A DNA stretch of 64,000 nucleotides from Ceriagrion tenellum (GCA_963169105.1 OY720644.1:3989001-4053000); one strand, 5' to 3'. Counted from the first letter of the stretch, positions 47,786 to 58,560 are shown. The notes: generated from the letters alone by a model not told the origin. Program-made: numbers and translations.

Positions 47786-48042
47786 AATCGTTCACTCATT
47801 CACTCAGACCGCACAGCGGCAAATATACTCATATAAATGTTTATACAGAAAGGTAGAAAGAAAGTGGATAGGAACACGTAAAATTTACAAAGACAATGGT
47901 GGTGTGAAGATGAAATGATGGCCGATTCCAAGCAGAAAAAATTCGACTGGACCGGGAATCGAACCACGGACCTTTGGATTTCGCGTCCAATGCTCAGACC
48001 ACCAAGCTACCCAGTCTACTAAGAAACTGCTGGAATCGGCGG
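47786..48042 (-). repeat. tRNA-derived SINE-like unit, copy 2
   Basis: Second copy of the 257-bp unit, with its tRNA-like part at 48016-47944. Near-identity to copy 1 points to a recent tandem duplication of about 473 bp rather than two separate retropositions. It ends directly in (TA)n at about 48048. Confidence 0.75.
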
Positions 48043-48045
48043 AAA

Positions 48046-48262
48046 TCTATATATATATATATATATATATATATAGATTTTTATTTTATTTATATTTGTT
48101 GCTATATTATACATAAAAACGTCTCCCGTGATACTTTTATGACTCAAAAAACACTCAAACATCTACATGCACAGCCATCTTGTCCACGAACATAAACGGA
48201 AAAATCCATATCCAAGAGCGAGGAATGAGGACGTATATATATTTATATATATTTGTTGCTAG

Positions 48263-48334
<72 letters not shown>
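48046..48334. repeat. (TA)n tracts holding a 119-bp copied segment
   Basis: (TA)n at about 48048-48075, then AT-rich sequence with TTTGTTGCTATATTATACAT, then the exact 119-bp copy of 42164-42282 at 48115-48233. Next come TTGTTGCTAGCTTATATA and a long (TA)n to 48334. The copied segment has microsatellite on both sides. Confidence 0.85.
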
Positions 48335-48336
<2 letters not shown>

Positions 48337-48575
48337 CTAGCAACAAGGCGTTGAGGTTGGGGATGGATAGATAGGTATATCAGTGGACACTCACAGAAAG
48401 GCGATCCATGGCGACACATGGCGGTTGTGATTTTCTCCCGCTGAGGAAGGGTTCTCACCCGAAAGCTTCCGAGAGCAGTGGACACCGGTGTCGCCATGGA
48501 TCGCCTTTCTGTGAGTGTCCACTGATATACCTATCTATCCATCCCCAACCTCAACGCCTTGTTGCTAGCTTATAT
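48330..48575. repeat. 88-bp perfect inverted repeat
   Basis: Left arm 48330-48417 (ATATAAGCTAGCAACAAGGC through GATCCATGGCGACAC) and right arm 48488-48575 are exact reverse complements by my reading. The spacer is 70 bp and contains CTGAGGA and GAAA flanking a GGGT/ACCC stem. The left arm starts at the end of a (TA)n, and a third copy of TTGTTGCTAGCTTATAT lies at about 48250. Confidence 0.9.
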
Positions 48576-48608
48576 TTCTAAATTTATTTCCCTTTTCTGT
48601 AATAATTA

Positions 48609-48616
48609 TATATATA

Positions 48617-48703
<87 letters not shown>
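48609..48703. repeat. (TA)n microsatellite with CATA interruptions
   Basis: Starts with TATATACATACATATATACA and becomes pure TA to about 48700. Confidence 0.95.
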
Positions 48704-48950
48704 AACATATCAAGGATTTCTCTGTATACAACATTTTATTGAAGCTGGCGGAATCGTTATGATGCAGTTTACCTTGTGTAACGTAAATTTTGAAACATTC
48801 TTCAGCCATGCGTCGGTAAGTGGAGAACCTATGAGGGAGCTCGCCCGCCAACTTTTGGCGCATACCTCAATCACTATGCCAAGCAACTGAAACACAGTCA
48901 CGAACGCGTAGCCTATTATATAATGAGACGCTCAATGAAAACCACCGCCC
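48704..48950. other. No recognisable gene
   Basis: Unassigned 250 bp between the microsatellite block and a MITE. Confidence 0.35.
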
Positions 48951-49511
48951 TTCAGGTAGTCCGAGTGAAATATCATTTTACTTAGAAATCAATGATTTTG
49001 GTCTCATTAAAAAAAAATATATCACCCTTCCATTGGCATAAAAAATTCAACCCCTTACCTCATTACTTTTCGATATATTTGCCAGAAAATACAAACAGAC
49101 CTTTTATATGGGAAATGGTAAATATATGCACTCCAGAGAGACCTTATATTAAAAATGAGGCATTCCCTACCTTCAGATCTCGTCAAAAAATTCAAAGGTG
49201 TGTAGTTTGTGTGTTTTCTCAACTGATTTTGAAAATTAATCATATTTTCACCGCAGTAAATCCCTCGGAATCATAATAAACATTCCGTTTTGATGGAGTT
49301 TCAAACGTACCACGCGAAAAAAATTAGTCAAGTTAAAGACTTAGATATGTTCATTTGATTACTTACCAATTCAGTCATATAAAAATATTTGATTTAACCA
49401 TTAATAATGCAATATTTAATTCGTGTGTCCTACAGCTGGCGAAATTAAAACGTATAATTCGAATATGGTCTCTATTATGACAACGGAACTATCTCTCTCG
49501 GACTACCTTAA
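48951..49511. mobile_element. TTAA-flanked MITE, copy 4
   Basis: Left end TTCAGGTAGTCCGAGTG (a one-base change in TTAA), right end CTCGGACTACCTTAA. The interior matches copy 3 along its length: ATATATCACCCTTCC, GCACTCCAGAGAGACCTTAT, CACCGCAGTAAATCC, AATGCAATATTTAATTCG. Non-coding. Confidence 0.82.
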
Positions 49512-50439
49512 ATATCTTTTCTCACGCCCCCCTCTTCCTCCTCAATTCGCAGCAAACAGACCTCCTGCTCCCGTCCATGAGCCTTCCATTCTCTTCTTTC
49601 GAGTATAAATCTCGCTCGTTCATCACCACGGGAAATAAAAATTCTCGCCGAGTAACGCTGTATGCTCACCTCAAGCAGAGAGCATCAGATACCCCGAGAT
49701 ACCCTCTCCCTCCCCCCCATCATCCCCTGCCATACATCTTTCTCTCTCTCCCTCCTCCAATGAGGGCGAAGGGCCCCGCCTGCCTTTCTTCATTAGCCCA
49801 GTCTCCTTCTCCACCTCACGTCACAGCTCCCCATCTTTAAGAGGATTAAGAACCCCAACCCCCTCCATCGGGACGTCGATCTAAAATGCTACGTAAAACG
49901 CCATAATAATTCATCGCCTTGAAAACACGTCGTCGTGAAGAGGAGAAGGGGGGGGGCGGGGGGTTGGAATTGGGAGGTGGGGGAAGAAGAGAGGGAAAGA
50001 GGAACAGAAGGAAGGCTTTCTCGCCAAGGGACATGCTTTAGATCACTCCAAAGCTTTCGAGGGAAGGAAGAGGAAAAAATGGGAAATAAATTTCCCTCAT
50101 CCCACGACGCGGGGCAGAATTATTCCGCTCATTAAGCCTATTCAATGAGATTATTGGAAAACGACCGACATCTGCAGATTCCCTCGACATAAGTTCCCTC
50201 CCGCGATTCCAAATGACTACCCGAAACAATATCGTCGATTTCCTCGAAAAGGGGTTACACGCATTGGCGATTTGAATCGGCACAAAGATCCGATTCCTCC
50301 GCTGCTCGCCATCGCTCGGTGTAACGCCGAGGGAGAAAATCAAGCATTAGGCTTCGAACGACATATTTTTTTAATATCGTAGATGGCTTCATCCACGAAA
50401 GTGGGAAATGGAAATGTTTCCCCTACGCCTCGCGGCGGT
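49512..50439. other. No recognisable gene; C-rich and G-rich tracts
   Basis: Pyrimidine-rich at 49520-49830 and G-rich at 49940-49990, which explains the Pro/Ser-rich and Gly/Arg-rich frames. No motif was seen. Confidence 0.4.
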
Positions 50440-50890
50440 GCCACGAAGACATCAATGGCGACCTCTTTCCGTGAAATATTCGCCTTTATGCAGAGAGCAC
50501 TTACCAATAAATCAACGAGGTTCGAGAATTGCTCCGACACCGACCGACAATGATGTCCATCAAAGGGGTCGATCTTGTACAAGATCGATTGCAGCTGTGG
50601 TAAGGCCAACATCGGACAGACAGGGAGAGCTGTAAAGTGCCGACTGCAGGAACACGGGCGGGCGATGCGGAATAAGCAGTTCCACCTCTCCGCCCTGGCG
50701 GAGCACATTCATTCCGAACAGGGACACTCCCTGTCAAATTGGAGAAGGCCTCCCTGGTCGCCAGAGAGTCTCGATACTTCCCGAGAACCATTCGGGAGGC
50801 TACCGACATTTCGAAAAATGCAGCCTACTACAACAGAGCCTCGCGGAAGCCTTCGTACCAAGCTTTTTCTGGCCGATTCAACCACTAATA
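50440..50890 (+). mobile_element. Penelope-like element, second GIY-YIG relic
   Basis: The frame around 50490-50735 reads a STRFENCSDTDR segment, a stop, then SILYKIDCSCGKANIGQTGR, AVKCRLQEHGRAMRNKQFHL and SALAEHIHSEQGHS. After a frameshift near 50740 it continues KASLVARESRYFPRTIREAT and DISKNAAYYNR. CSCGK, the YIG position (NIG here) and the RLQEH and HS blocks are typical of the Penelope C-terminal GIY-YIG domain. The family differs from the one at 46185. The RT domain is missing or too decayed upstream. Confidence 0.75.
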
Positions 50891-51094
50891 TTAGCTGAGT
50901 CCATCGATGGATATCTCACTCCTGAGCTCAAATATGCCGACAGCAACCTGCTGATTATTCGTCGCTTTCGTCTCAGTCTGTCTCGATTACATGTTGAGCC
51001 CAATTCCTTTCTCCTAACCGTAGACACGTTACATACATACCAATCACGCCGTTTCCTTCCGGGGTAGGCAGAGTCACAAAGTTTCAATCATAAA

Positions 51095-51590
51095 TACCTA
51101 TTTGTACACCTAACTCTACTTCAAAAATTTCCTCCATACTGACCTATCCTTGCAAACCTCTTTTGCTTCATTTACCCCAATACACTGCTTCATACACGCC
51201 CTCCTGTTTTTACGACTCCTAATATTCCTCCTCCTAAGAATTTCCTCAACCACAACTTTCTCGGCCTACCTCTACCTCTCACACCATTCATTTCACTCTC
51301 ATATATGATTCGTTATTCCACTCTCATCCATTTTCTCAGCATGGTCAAACCAACGAAGCACACCCCTTTCATACACGTCCATTACTGGAGTATCTAACCC
51401 ACATTCATTTATTACCCACTTATTCCTGACCCTATCCATTCTACTTTTTCCACAAACACTCCTCAGATAACTCATACCCACGGCGTTTAGTCTACTCTTA
51501 TGTCTATCCTGACATACCCATGTTTCTCTACAATTCAACAATGTGGGGAGAAGTACACTTTTATACACGGCAATTTTCATTTCAGAGAAA
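51095..51590 (-). mobile_element. LINE family 5, RT C-terminal fragment
   Basis: The minus-strand frame 51299-51580 has VYKSVLLPTLLNCRETWVCQ, SRLNAVGMSYLRSVCGKSRM and RGVLRWFDHAEKMDESG. After a frameshift near 51300, RGRGRPR, then RRRNIRSRKNRRACMKQC and AKEVCKDRSVWRKFL follow, to about 51115. The order matches the C-terminus of a jockey/RTE-type non-LTR reverse transcriptase. The catalytic region is absent. Pieces of the same family lie at 38685 and 39230-40065. Confidence 0.8.
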
Positions 51591-53045
51591 CGTTAGACTT
51601 AAAAAAAAAGAAACGCAGGTCCATCGGTGGGTCGATTGCCATAGCTTTGGTTCATTTATCACAACAGTTTGTGAAAACACACGAGCATTAGACAGAACTT
51701 TGAATGCAAAATGGGATGAGAAAATGACGAAGGTCGGCGCATCGTCGTTGGCACGGAATGCGACAGATACGCTGCGATAACTGTTTCCTCCCAGCCGGTA
51801 TTTTCGGTAGTTTCAAAATTCAACCTGTCACGCGCTTAACGTTTCTCATTTGTATTGATCTTCATCTCCGGTGAAACTGGCTTCAGTTTAAAGTACGGAT
51901 GTAGATACCGTCTTCACTAAAATGTATGCCTGAAGAAAAGGTGCGTTTAAATAAATCTGTAGTGTGGACAGGGCACAAGAGTATACATAAGAGAAGCTTA
52001 CATTACAACGAGACATATCAATCCTCGTCGGAGATAGGGATAGGAGAATCATGTCGTAGGGGTAGGAAGGCGTGCGTACGGGAAGACATCAAGGAAATCG
52101 ACCCCCTTTTGGGCGTGGTATCTTTTGGCCAGCACGTCAGGGGATGGCCGAAAATAGTTGCTTTGCGGCTGTAAACTTAATGAATCTCTTAAACACCATT
52201 AAACTCGGGCACGTAACTAACACAGAATTAAGATATACATGTACTTAATATGTTGATATTATGACACCAAAGGCTACATGAAAGAGAGACCTTAAATGTC
52301 TTGGAACCTTGGATTTACTAGCAATGGATGGAAGAATTGGATCTAATATATACAGCAAATTGCAAAAAAAAGTTACTTTCAAAATGATTAAATGGTCAGT
52401 AGGAGGTGGAAATAACAAAAACTATCAGATCATTTACTTTAGTGGATCAGCAACTCTGCTTCACTGATTGGAAGTATACAATAGGCAAGCAATAGCAGAC
52501 CAGATGACGAAATCAGCAGAACTAAGAGCTTAATACACCAAATAGTACCATATAGATACACTTTCACACTCAATTGTCTATCAAGAGGGATGATAAAGAA
52601 ATGGTCGAAAATAATTGCTTTTCGGCCATTTCTTTAAGAAAGTAAACCAACTGGTAATACATGCGTGAGAAATTGTAGTACTTGAACACCGCCAACACTA
52701 ATTACATTCGGACATATTTTTTTGATAAATATGCCTCACCCATGAGTGTTGATGGCATTTTCAATCAAATAAACACGTTGATTCAAATTAATGGTTAGCT
52801 ATGGATATGAAATGCGTGATAATTATAGTCGCAGTTCGCAGAATGGCGTGTTTATTTGATAGAACATGTAAAGCAGTGACGTAGACAGGGTTTCGTTTCA
52901 GGGGGGCAGGAACAAAGTTGTGTGCAAAGAAATTTGAGATTTTAATTGCGCCGACAGTGTAACCGTCATTCCTTTTCGATTTTTGCTACGCATACTTCTT
53001 ATTTGACGCAATACTCACGGTTTTTCGTGCCTATGTATTACCACA
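51591..53045. other. No recognisable gene
   Basis: Short frames only. Near 52130 and 52595 two related phrases (GGCCGAAAATAGTTGCTTTG and GGTCGAAAATAATTGCTTTT) recur, perhaps part of an unrecognised dispersed repeat. Confidence 0.35.
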
Positions 53046-53890
53046 GAGTAAGTATATATAGAGTGGCAAAGCAATGCTAAAAATGGGCATGAATTTTTGA
53101 GAGCTTTGGGAAGAATTTCTCAGGTGCCACCACCTTAGGGAAGGAAGAATTTTGGCTTATGGAGAAGGCCACTTGGAGGCGCTAGTGGTACTCGGTGATT
53201 TTGAAGCAACATACAGAAGAGTGGATTTGCCATGGCTGTTGTGTGCTTTTAATCGAGCATCATGTTTTGTCGTTGCTATGATACATCGGTAAACAGTTGA
53301 CTCCGTGTTTGGTAATCGCGTGTCTTATCATATTGACGTGAATTCGATTCATTATAGACGATTCTCATTAATGCACCTTAAAATAAATGTTTTATTTGGT
53401 CTCGAAGACTCAGTGAGATTGGTTTCCGTTGCTATGGGACGATTAGTAAATATCCTATCCCATCCACATCTGGTGAAGTGATTCTGCATATATTTTATTT
53501 GAATTTTTCTTATTTGCATTTTTTATTCAATTAATTTGCATTTGTTCCATTGTTGTGTTATTTTCCTGGATTTTGGTTCCCAAGGAAAAATCAATAAAAA
53601 CATTCACCAAAAAGGCTAACAACATATTTTCGTGTTCTAGAGAACAATTTAATCGTGTGGTTGGAATAAGCCTATCCCATCCACATTAAGCACCCAGGCA
53701 TTGAAGTCATCATAAGAACATCACGTGAGTTATGCGACTCGAAATGAAGTGGCAGTGTGCCAAAGCTCAATTGTTATGGCTTGTCACGCAACTTCGATAC
53801 ACCTGTGCCATCTATCGGCCAAAGTATTATTTAATAACTCATATCCGAATCTCCCTATCTCTTTGTCACTCCATATACGCGTACTTACTC
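53046..53890. mobile_element. 600-bp TIR element, copy 2, with internal insertion
   Basis: Same element as 8545-9144, same orientation, starting GAGTAAGTATATATAGAGTG and ending ATATACGCGTACTTACTC. Compared with copy 1 it carries about 240 extra bases at about 53453-53690. The insert is bordered by direct repeats of CCTATCCCATCCACAT (about 53453 and 53671). No coding sequence in either copy. Confidence 0.7.
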
Positions 53891-54636
53891 AATGGTTTTA
53901 CACACTTTTAATTAAAACTTTAAACATCCCAGTGTCTGATAAAGACGATACCAGTTCGTAAATTATCGATCGATCCCTCCGCTGAATAATTCGTACCTAC
54001 GCCGCTGATCCTAGGTTTCCATGAGATGACGGCGCGAAAAGAAAGGGGAAAGGCAGGTTGGCGGTGGCATGACACGCGAAAAGGGTCGCACGATGAAGGG
54101 GTGAATTTCCAAAGAGGATGAATGGCAGGGGTTGCGAGAGGGAAGCAGGCGGACAAGTAGACAGGCGGAAAAGATAAAGTGATGAACGGCTTTATTAGAG
54201 AACATAACAGAAATCGCTCCTCCCCACCCCCCTCCCTACCCTCTCCTACCGCCACGCCCCCTACCCTCTTTCCTCCGCAAAATTTTTCCCTCCTTTTCCA
54301 AACCTAGAAGGAATAATTAAAACAATTAACGGGCGCAATAAATTACTGGGATATTGACGGCCCCCATGATGAAAAATTCACGTCGTCCTTCGGAAGACTG
54401 CTTCGGCTCAAAGTCGAGACATAAAAGCGAACCCTCGAGAAGCAAAGGATCGATCGATCGAATCGGAAATTAAAAGTTGGAAAGTGGCCAGGGGGGATGG
54501 GCGTTTTTTTCTCTTTGTCAGCACGCGAAAATAAAAAAATTAAACTCCAGAGAAGGAGTTCCAGGTCAATAACCCACGGAAGAAAACACCCCCGGCTAAA
54601 GGATGGCGAAGCATGGAAAGTTCCGATTAACCATGG
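53891..54636. other. No recognisable gene
   Basis: Contains purine/pyrimidine-skewed sequence at 54030-54300 that opens a 111-codon frame by composition. Nothing was recognised. Confidence 0.35.
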
Positions 54637-55611
54637 TTAAGGTAGTCCGAGCGAGGTAGTTCCCTAATCATAATCGAGACCATATTCGATATAGATTAGA
54701 TTTTATTTGTTCCAGATACATTACATGAAATGCATTGAACACGTCATAATTCAACAAGTATATAAAAAAACATATTTACACAGAAAGACTCATATAAATA
54801 AATCCTCCACTTTGTACAGACATTTCTCGAGGAGAAAGTTGTGTAGGAGTCTTTTGAAGGCATTCAAAGTTGTCACTTTTTTAATATGGCATGGGATTAC
54901 ATTATATAATTTTATCCCCATGACTTTGGGACCCCGGGCGCACAATTTAAAATTCTGTAGCATTATATGCAAGTCCTCAGATCTTCTGGTGTAGTGGTTA
55001 TGAAAGTTATTATTTTTAGCAAATAGAAACATGTTAGATCTTACATATAGCACAACATAATAAACATAAATGGACGGCACAGTGAGCAGAGCCAGTTTTT
55101 TAAACAATGGCCGATATATACGTTTTAGTTTCACCTACTGTGAGACACACGAATTAAATATTGCATTATTAATCGTGCAATAATATAGTTTTATATGACA
55201 GAAATTGTTAGTAATTAAATGAAAATATCTAAATAAGTCTTTAACTTGACTCATTTTTTTTCGCGCGGTGCGTTTTAAAATTCCTTCCAAACGGAAGGTT
55301 TTTTGCGATACCCAAGAACCTACTGCGGTAATAATAAGATTAATTTTCATAAATAGTTGAGAAAACGCACAAACTACACACTGCTGATTTTTTTACGAGA
55401 TCTAAGTGTAGGGAATGCCTCATTTTTAATATATTCCCCATGTAAAATTTCCCATGTAAAAGGGCTGGTATTTTTTGGCAAATATCTCGATAAGTAATGT
55501 GGTAATGAGTTGAATTTTTAATGTCAAAGGAAGGGTGATATATTTTTCATTAAAATGAGACCAAATTCATTGATTTCTAAGTAAAATGATTTTTCACTCG
55601 GACTACTTTAA
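54637..55611. mobile_element. TTAA-flanked MITE, copy 5, interrupted by a LINE
   Basis: TTAAGGTAGTCCGAGCGAGG at the left and CACTCGGACTACTTTAA at the right, opposite in orientation to copies 2-4. MITE sequence runs 54637-54693 and 55112-55611, with a LINE fragment between. Once the insert is removed the two halves align to copy 3. Confidence 0.82.
54694..55111 (-). mobile_element. LINE 3' fragment nested in the MITE, with 7-bp target duplication
   Basis: Flanked by CGATATA at 54687-54693 and 55112-55118. On the minus strand it encodes FKKLALLTVPSIYVYYVVLY, NNNFHNHYTRRSEDLHIML, KVMGIKLYNVIPCHIK and KRLLHNFLLEKCLYKVEDL. These are C-terminal blocks seen downstream of the polymerase in many insect LINE ORF2 proteins. 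The 3' UTR ends AACAAATAAAATCTAAT. The first few residues of the 114-codon frame come from the MITE. Confidence 0.75.
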
Positions 55612-56737
55612 GCTATGAAAAACAAGGCGAACATTCAGAACAAAAGACGTTTCCCGAGGTAGTTTATTTTCGCAATTTCGAGTCTAGTCGTCTGAGAGAT
55701 CACATTGTAGATTATTTTTCTCCGAATCAATTTTATTCAACCTATTATTATACTTTTATCCAACCTCACCAACTAATATGAAAACCTGAATTGGTTTAAC
55801 TTTTCATCACTATGCCAAATAGATTTATAATGTAACCCTAATGATACATCAATAGACATGCAAAACGTTAGCAATAGAGAAATGAAGTAATTTAGGCCGG
55901 TATTCATTGTCCTCAGTAATCACAGATTCGTTTCAATCTATGATTATATCTCTAATTAATTACTGTTTCTTATTCATAGTCGCCGAAGAATCAGTGATTC
56001 GTCAATCGATGATTCTTGAATCAGAGATTCATCAATCTTTGATTATTATGTATTCATAGTCGTCAAAAAATCATTGTTTATAGTTCTAGTATTCATAGTC
56101 AAGCAAACTGTAATTATTTGGCCAAATAATAATTGATTCGTGAATTAAGCTCTCGACCGTAATTAATTAGAGTTTTTCTTTGTTGGACGTCGGTAGTTCT
56201 GTAATTGTTTACGACATATTCGTGTCTTTACGTTCCAAAGTTACAATTTTATACGGTGCTTAAGGCATAGAATACTCTATATAAACGTCTTGAATTGATT
56301 AGGATCATTGATTACCTTGAATTGATTGGGATTTCCGTGCAATGGAAATTCATTCGGATATATTGGCGTATGTGATTGCCGATGACGATGTACCAGCGTA
56401 TCACTAAAGGCTACAAAAGACACACAATAGGGATCCAACAAATCCACTGATTTATTACTCACAAGGGGAGACTACGTACCCTGACTCGCCGATTTGAATG
56501 CCGTATTTTCTATGTCGTGCACGAGGTCAAAGGCTAGTTCGCCTTGGACTTCGTCAAACGTATCCTAGTTGTACTGTAATTAATCAGTTTATAATCATAA
56601 ATATCCGCCCTTAGTAGAAAAAAGCTGGGAAAACGTACTCTCGCTAGGTTGTTCCGGAGCCCCACATCACCCGTCTCAATCACCCTCAAAGCGATTTTGC
56701 TTATAACTATTATTATCGCCCACGTTGGAGTATGAAT

Positions 56738-56806
56738 GTTCGGTGTAGTGGTTAGCGCCGCGTATTTGTAAGTGGAGGTCAGTCGGTTCGAGACTGCCGA
56801 CGGCTG
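56738..56806 (+). repeat. tRNA-like SINE head inside the Harbinger relic
   Basis: A-box-like GGTGTAGTGGTTAGCGC and B box CGGTTCGAGACTGCC at tRNA spacing, followed by T8 near 56809. The T run could end polymerase III transcription. It is not a good cloverleaf throughout, so I prefer SINE head to tRNA. Confidence 0.5.
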
Positions 56807-57439
56807 TTTTTTTTCCATCTCTATATTCACGACCTGAGAGAAATTTTTCCTCCGAGTTGCATGTCATATGATAGGACTTCACCTCGCCCTTTTTCTCGTG
56901 ATACTTTGCACAAAATTCGTACTCCAGGGTGAATATTTGATGTCAATGACCTCACTGGGGTGTGGTGATGGACCGCTTATGATATACGTCAATCTCTGTT
57001 TAAAATCCGTTATCTTACTCCCTGTAACAATAGACATGAGTGTTGACAGACGAAGAGTTTAATAGAGGGTACCGATTCTCAAAACCCATAGTGATCGAGT
57101 ATATTCTTCTTAGAACTAATGTTCATATATCGACACTTTCCGCGATGACTGACAGTTCCTCTTGTGCTACTGTGGCTCATTGCTTTGAAATTTTACGCTT
57201 AGGCATCAATATTGAATTGTTGAAATCATATTACAAATTTAAAAAAATATATCACAGCGGTTTTTAATCACGCAGTATTTTACAAAACCTACATGCTGAA
57301 TTTAACATCGGCCGAAATTTCCATGAATGTTTTACTCGTAAGCCATCATCAATTGCTACTAATTACATATTTCAAAATTCTTTATCGGTAATGATCAGTT
57401 ATAAATACTGCTACTGCTACTCTTCGCCTTCTTTGGTAT

Positions 57440-57710
57440 TTTACGTACATATACAAGGATTGCTAGTTCTGTTTCGCAGCCAAAGGTGTCCAGAACGGTG
57501 AAACATATAACTAATCTTTTGGCCGTCCAAATAGTTGACGCCATCAGATCACTTGCATCTTTCTCTTACGATGTTCAGGGGACGCATAGGTGTCTCTTTG
57601 TGAGAATAGAAAAAATAGGAGACCACACTTATGTTCGGACAATTCCTGACGTTAAACAGCACATGCTACATCATCAACACTTGCCGGAATACGAGATTAC
57701 TGTCTGTTGA
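57440..57710 (+). pseudogene. Harbinger transposase (DDE nuclease) remnant
   Basis: In frame: ASSVSQPKVSRTVKHITNLL, then VDAIRSLASF, and DVQGTHRCLFVRIEKIGDHT with YVRTIPDVKQH. SQPxVSRxVxxVTN is the conserved segment before the catalytic core of HARBI1-type transposases. VQGTH stands where the family has a DGTH box, which suggests loss of the first catalytic Asp. Only about 90 codons can be read. The call is supported by the TTA-flanked ends around it. Confidence 0.55.
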
Positions 57711-58111
57711 TTTTCCCTGGCAACGCCTTCATTAACGTCGAATAATCGTAAGAAATAATTCTAATGTAGGCACGGCTAATTCATTATTATCATAAAAACA
57801 TTGCCAATCCATTTTTCATTTTTTTCTTTATGCAATTAATAAAACTATATACTCAACTTGAATAAAATTTAACGATACCCACAAAATGTTTTGCCTCTTC
57901 AATTTCTCATACCACTCAAAAATAAACATACATCCAATCTGTAATTCACCAATTACTGATTATCCCAAATAATTAGAGATTCAGGAATCAGTGATTCATG
58001 AATTGGAGATTGTTGTCTGTCTATGAATACATAAATCAAATAATCAATGATTGACGAATAATCGTTGATTCAGCAATAATTGATTATTTATCCCGTCTAT
58101 TAATACCGGCC

Positions 58112-58560
58112 TTAATTTCATTCTACAGCTCCCGAGGAAAAAAAGAATAATTGTATTAAAAAATTAATGAAAAAGTACCGTCTGAATGATAAAAAGTTGA
58201 GTTACAATTGAATTGGTCGTAAAAGCATGGAGTCAACACCTGTGGAAACATTAATGGCTAATAAACCCATTGTTTCACGCCGGAACTTAAACTATTTCAC
58301 TATTTATCTGCAAATATACACTCCGGCCTTAAACTTGACTCATTTGCTTAGGAAGCACCAACAAATCGAATTTTATAGCGATTCATAAAATACTACGTTG
58401 AATAATACATTTGCTCTGGAAAAACAATAAGAGCCACACAACGGATACTATCTGTGTGTGGTACACTTATCTATGTGTTAGAATTTCCTTCGCTTTTCAT
58501 ACCACTCCTCCGATGCGCACATGTGTGCCTTCTTATACCATATAGAGAACCATAATCACA
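58112..58560. other. No recognisable gene
   Basis: AT-rich, unassigned sequence between the Harbinger relic and a LINE fragment. Confidence 0.35.

Larger units (their letters stand above)
55895..58111. mobile_element. PIF/Harbinger DNA transposon relic, 2.2 kb
   Basis: Ends GGCCGGTATTCATTG and ATTAATACCGGCC, flanked by TTA on both sides (55892-55894 and 58112-58114). A 3-bp TTA/TAA target duplication is the PIF/Harbinger signature. Both subterminal regions are dense in GATTCATCAATC/TGATTATT motifs. A transposase remnant lies inside at about 57440-57710, and a tRNA-like SINE piece at 56738-56806. The length suits a decayed autonomous element. Confidence 0.78.

Noticed and set aside
48441..48464. 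Active hammerhead ribozyme
   Set aside because: Only the core and stem II are visible. I find no matching stem I or stem III sequence, so it is reported only as a resemblance.
46738..48863. Tyr-Ile repeat proteins
   Set aside because: Translations of (TA)n microsatellite.
54790..55134. 114-codon independent gene
   Set aside because: It is the C-terminus of a LINE nested in a MITE; the first residues come from the MITE.
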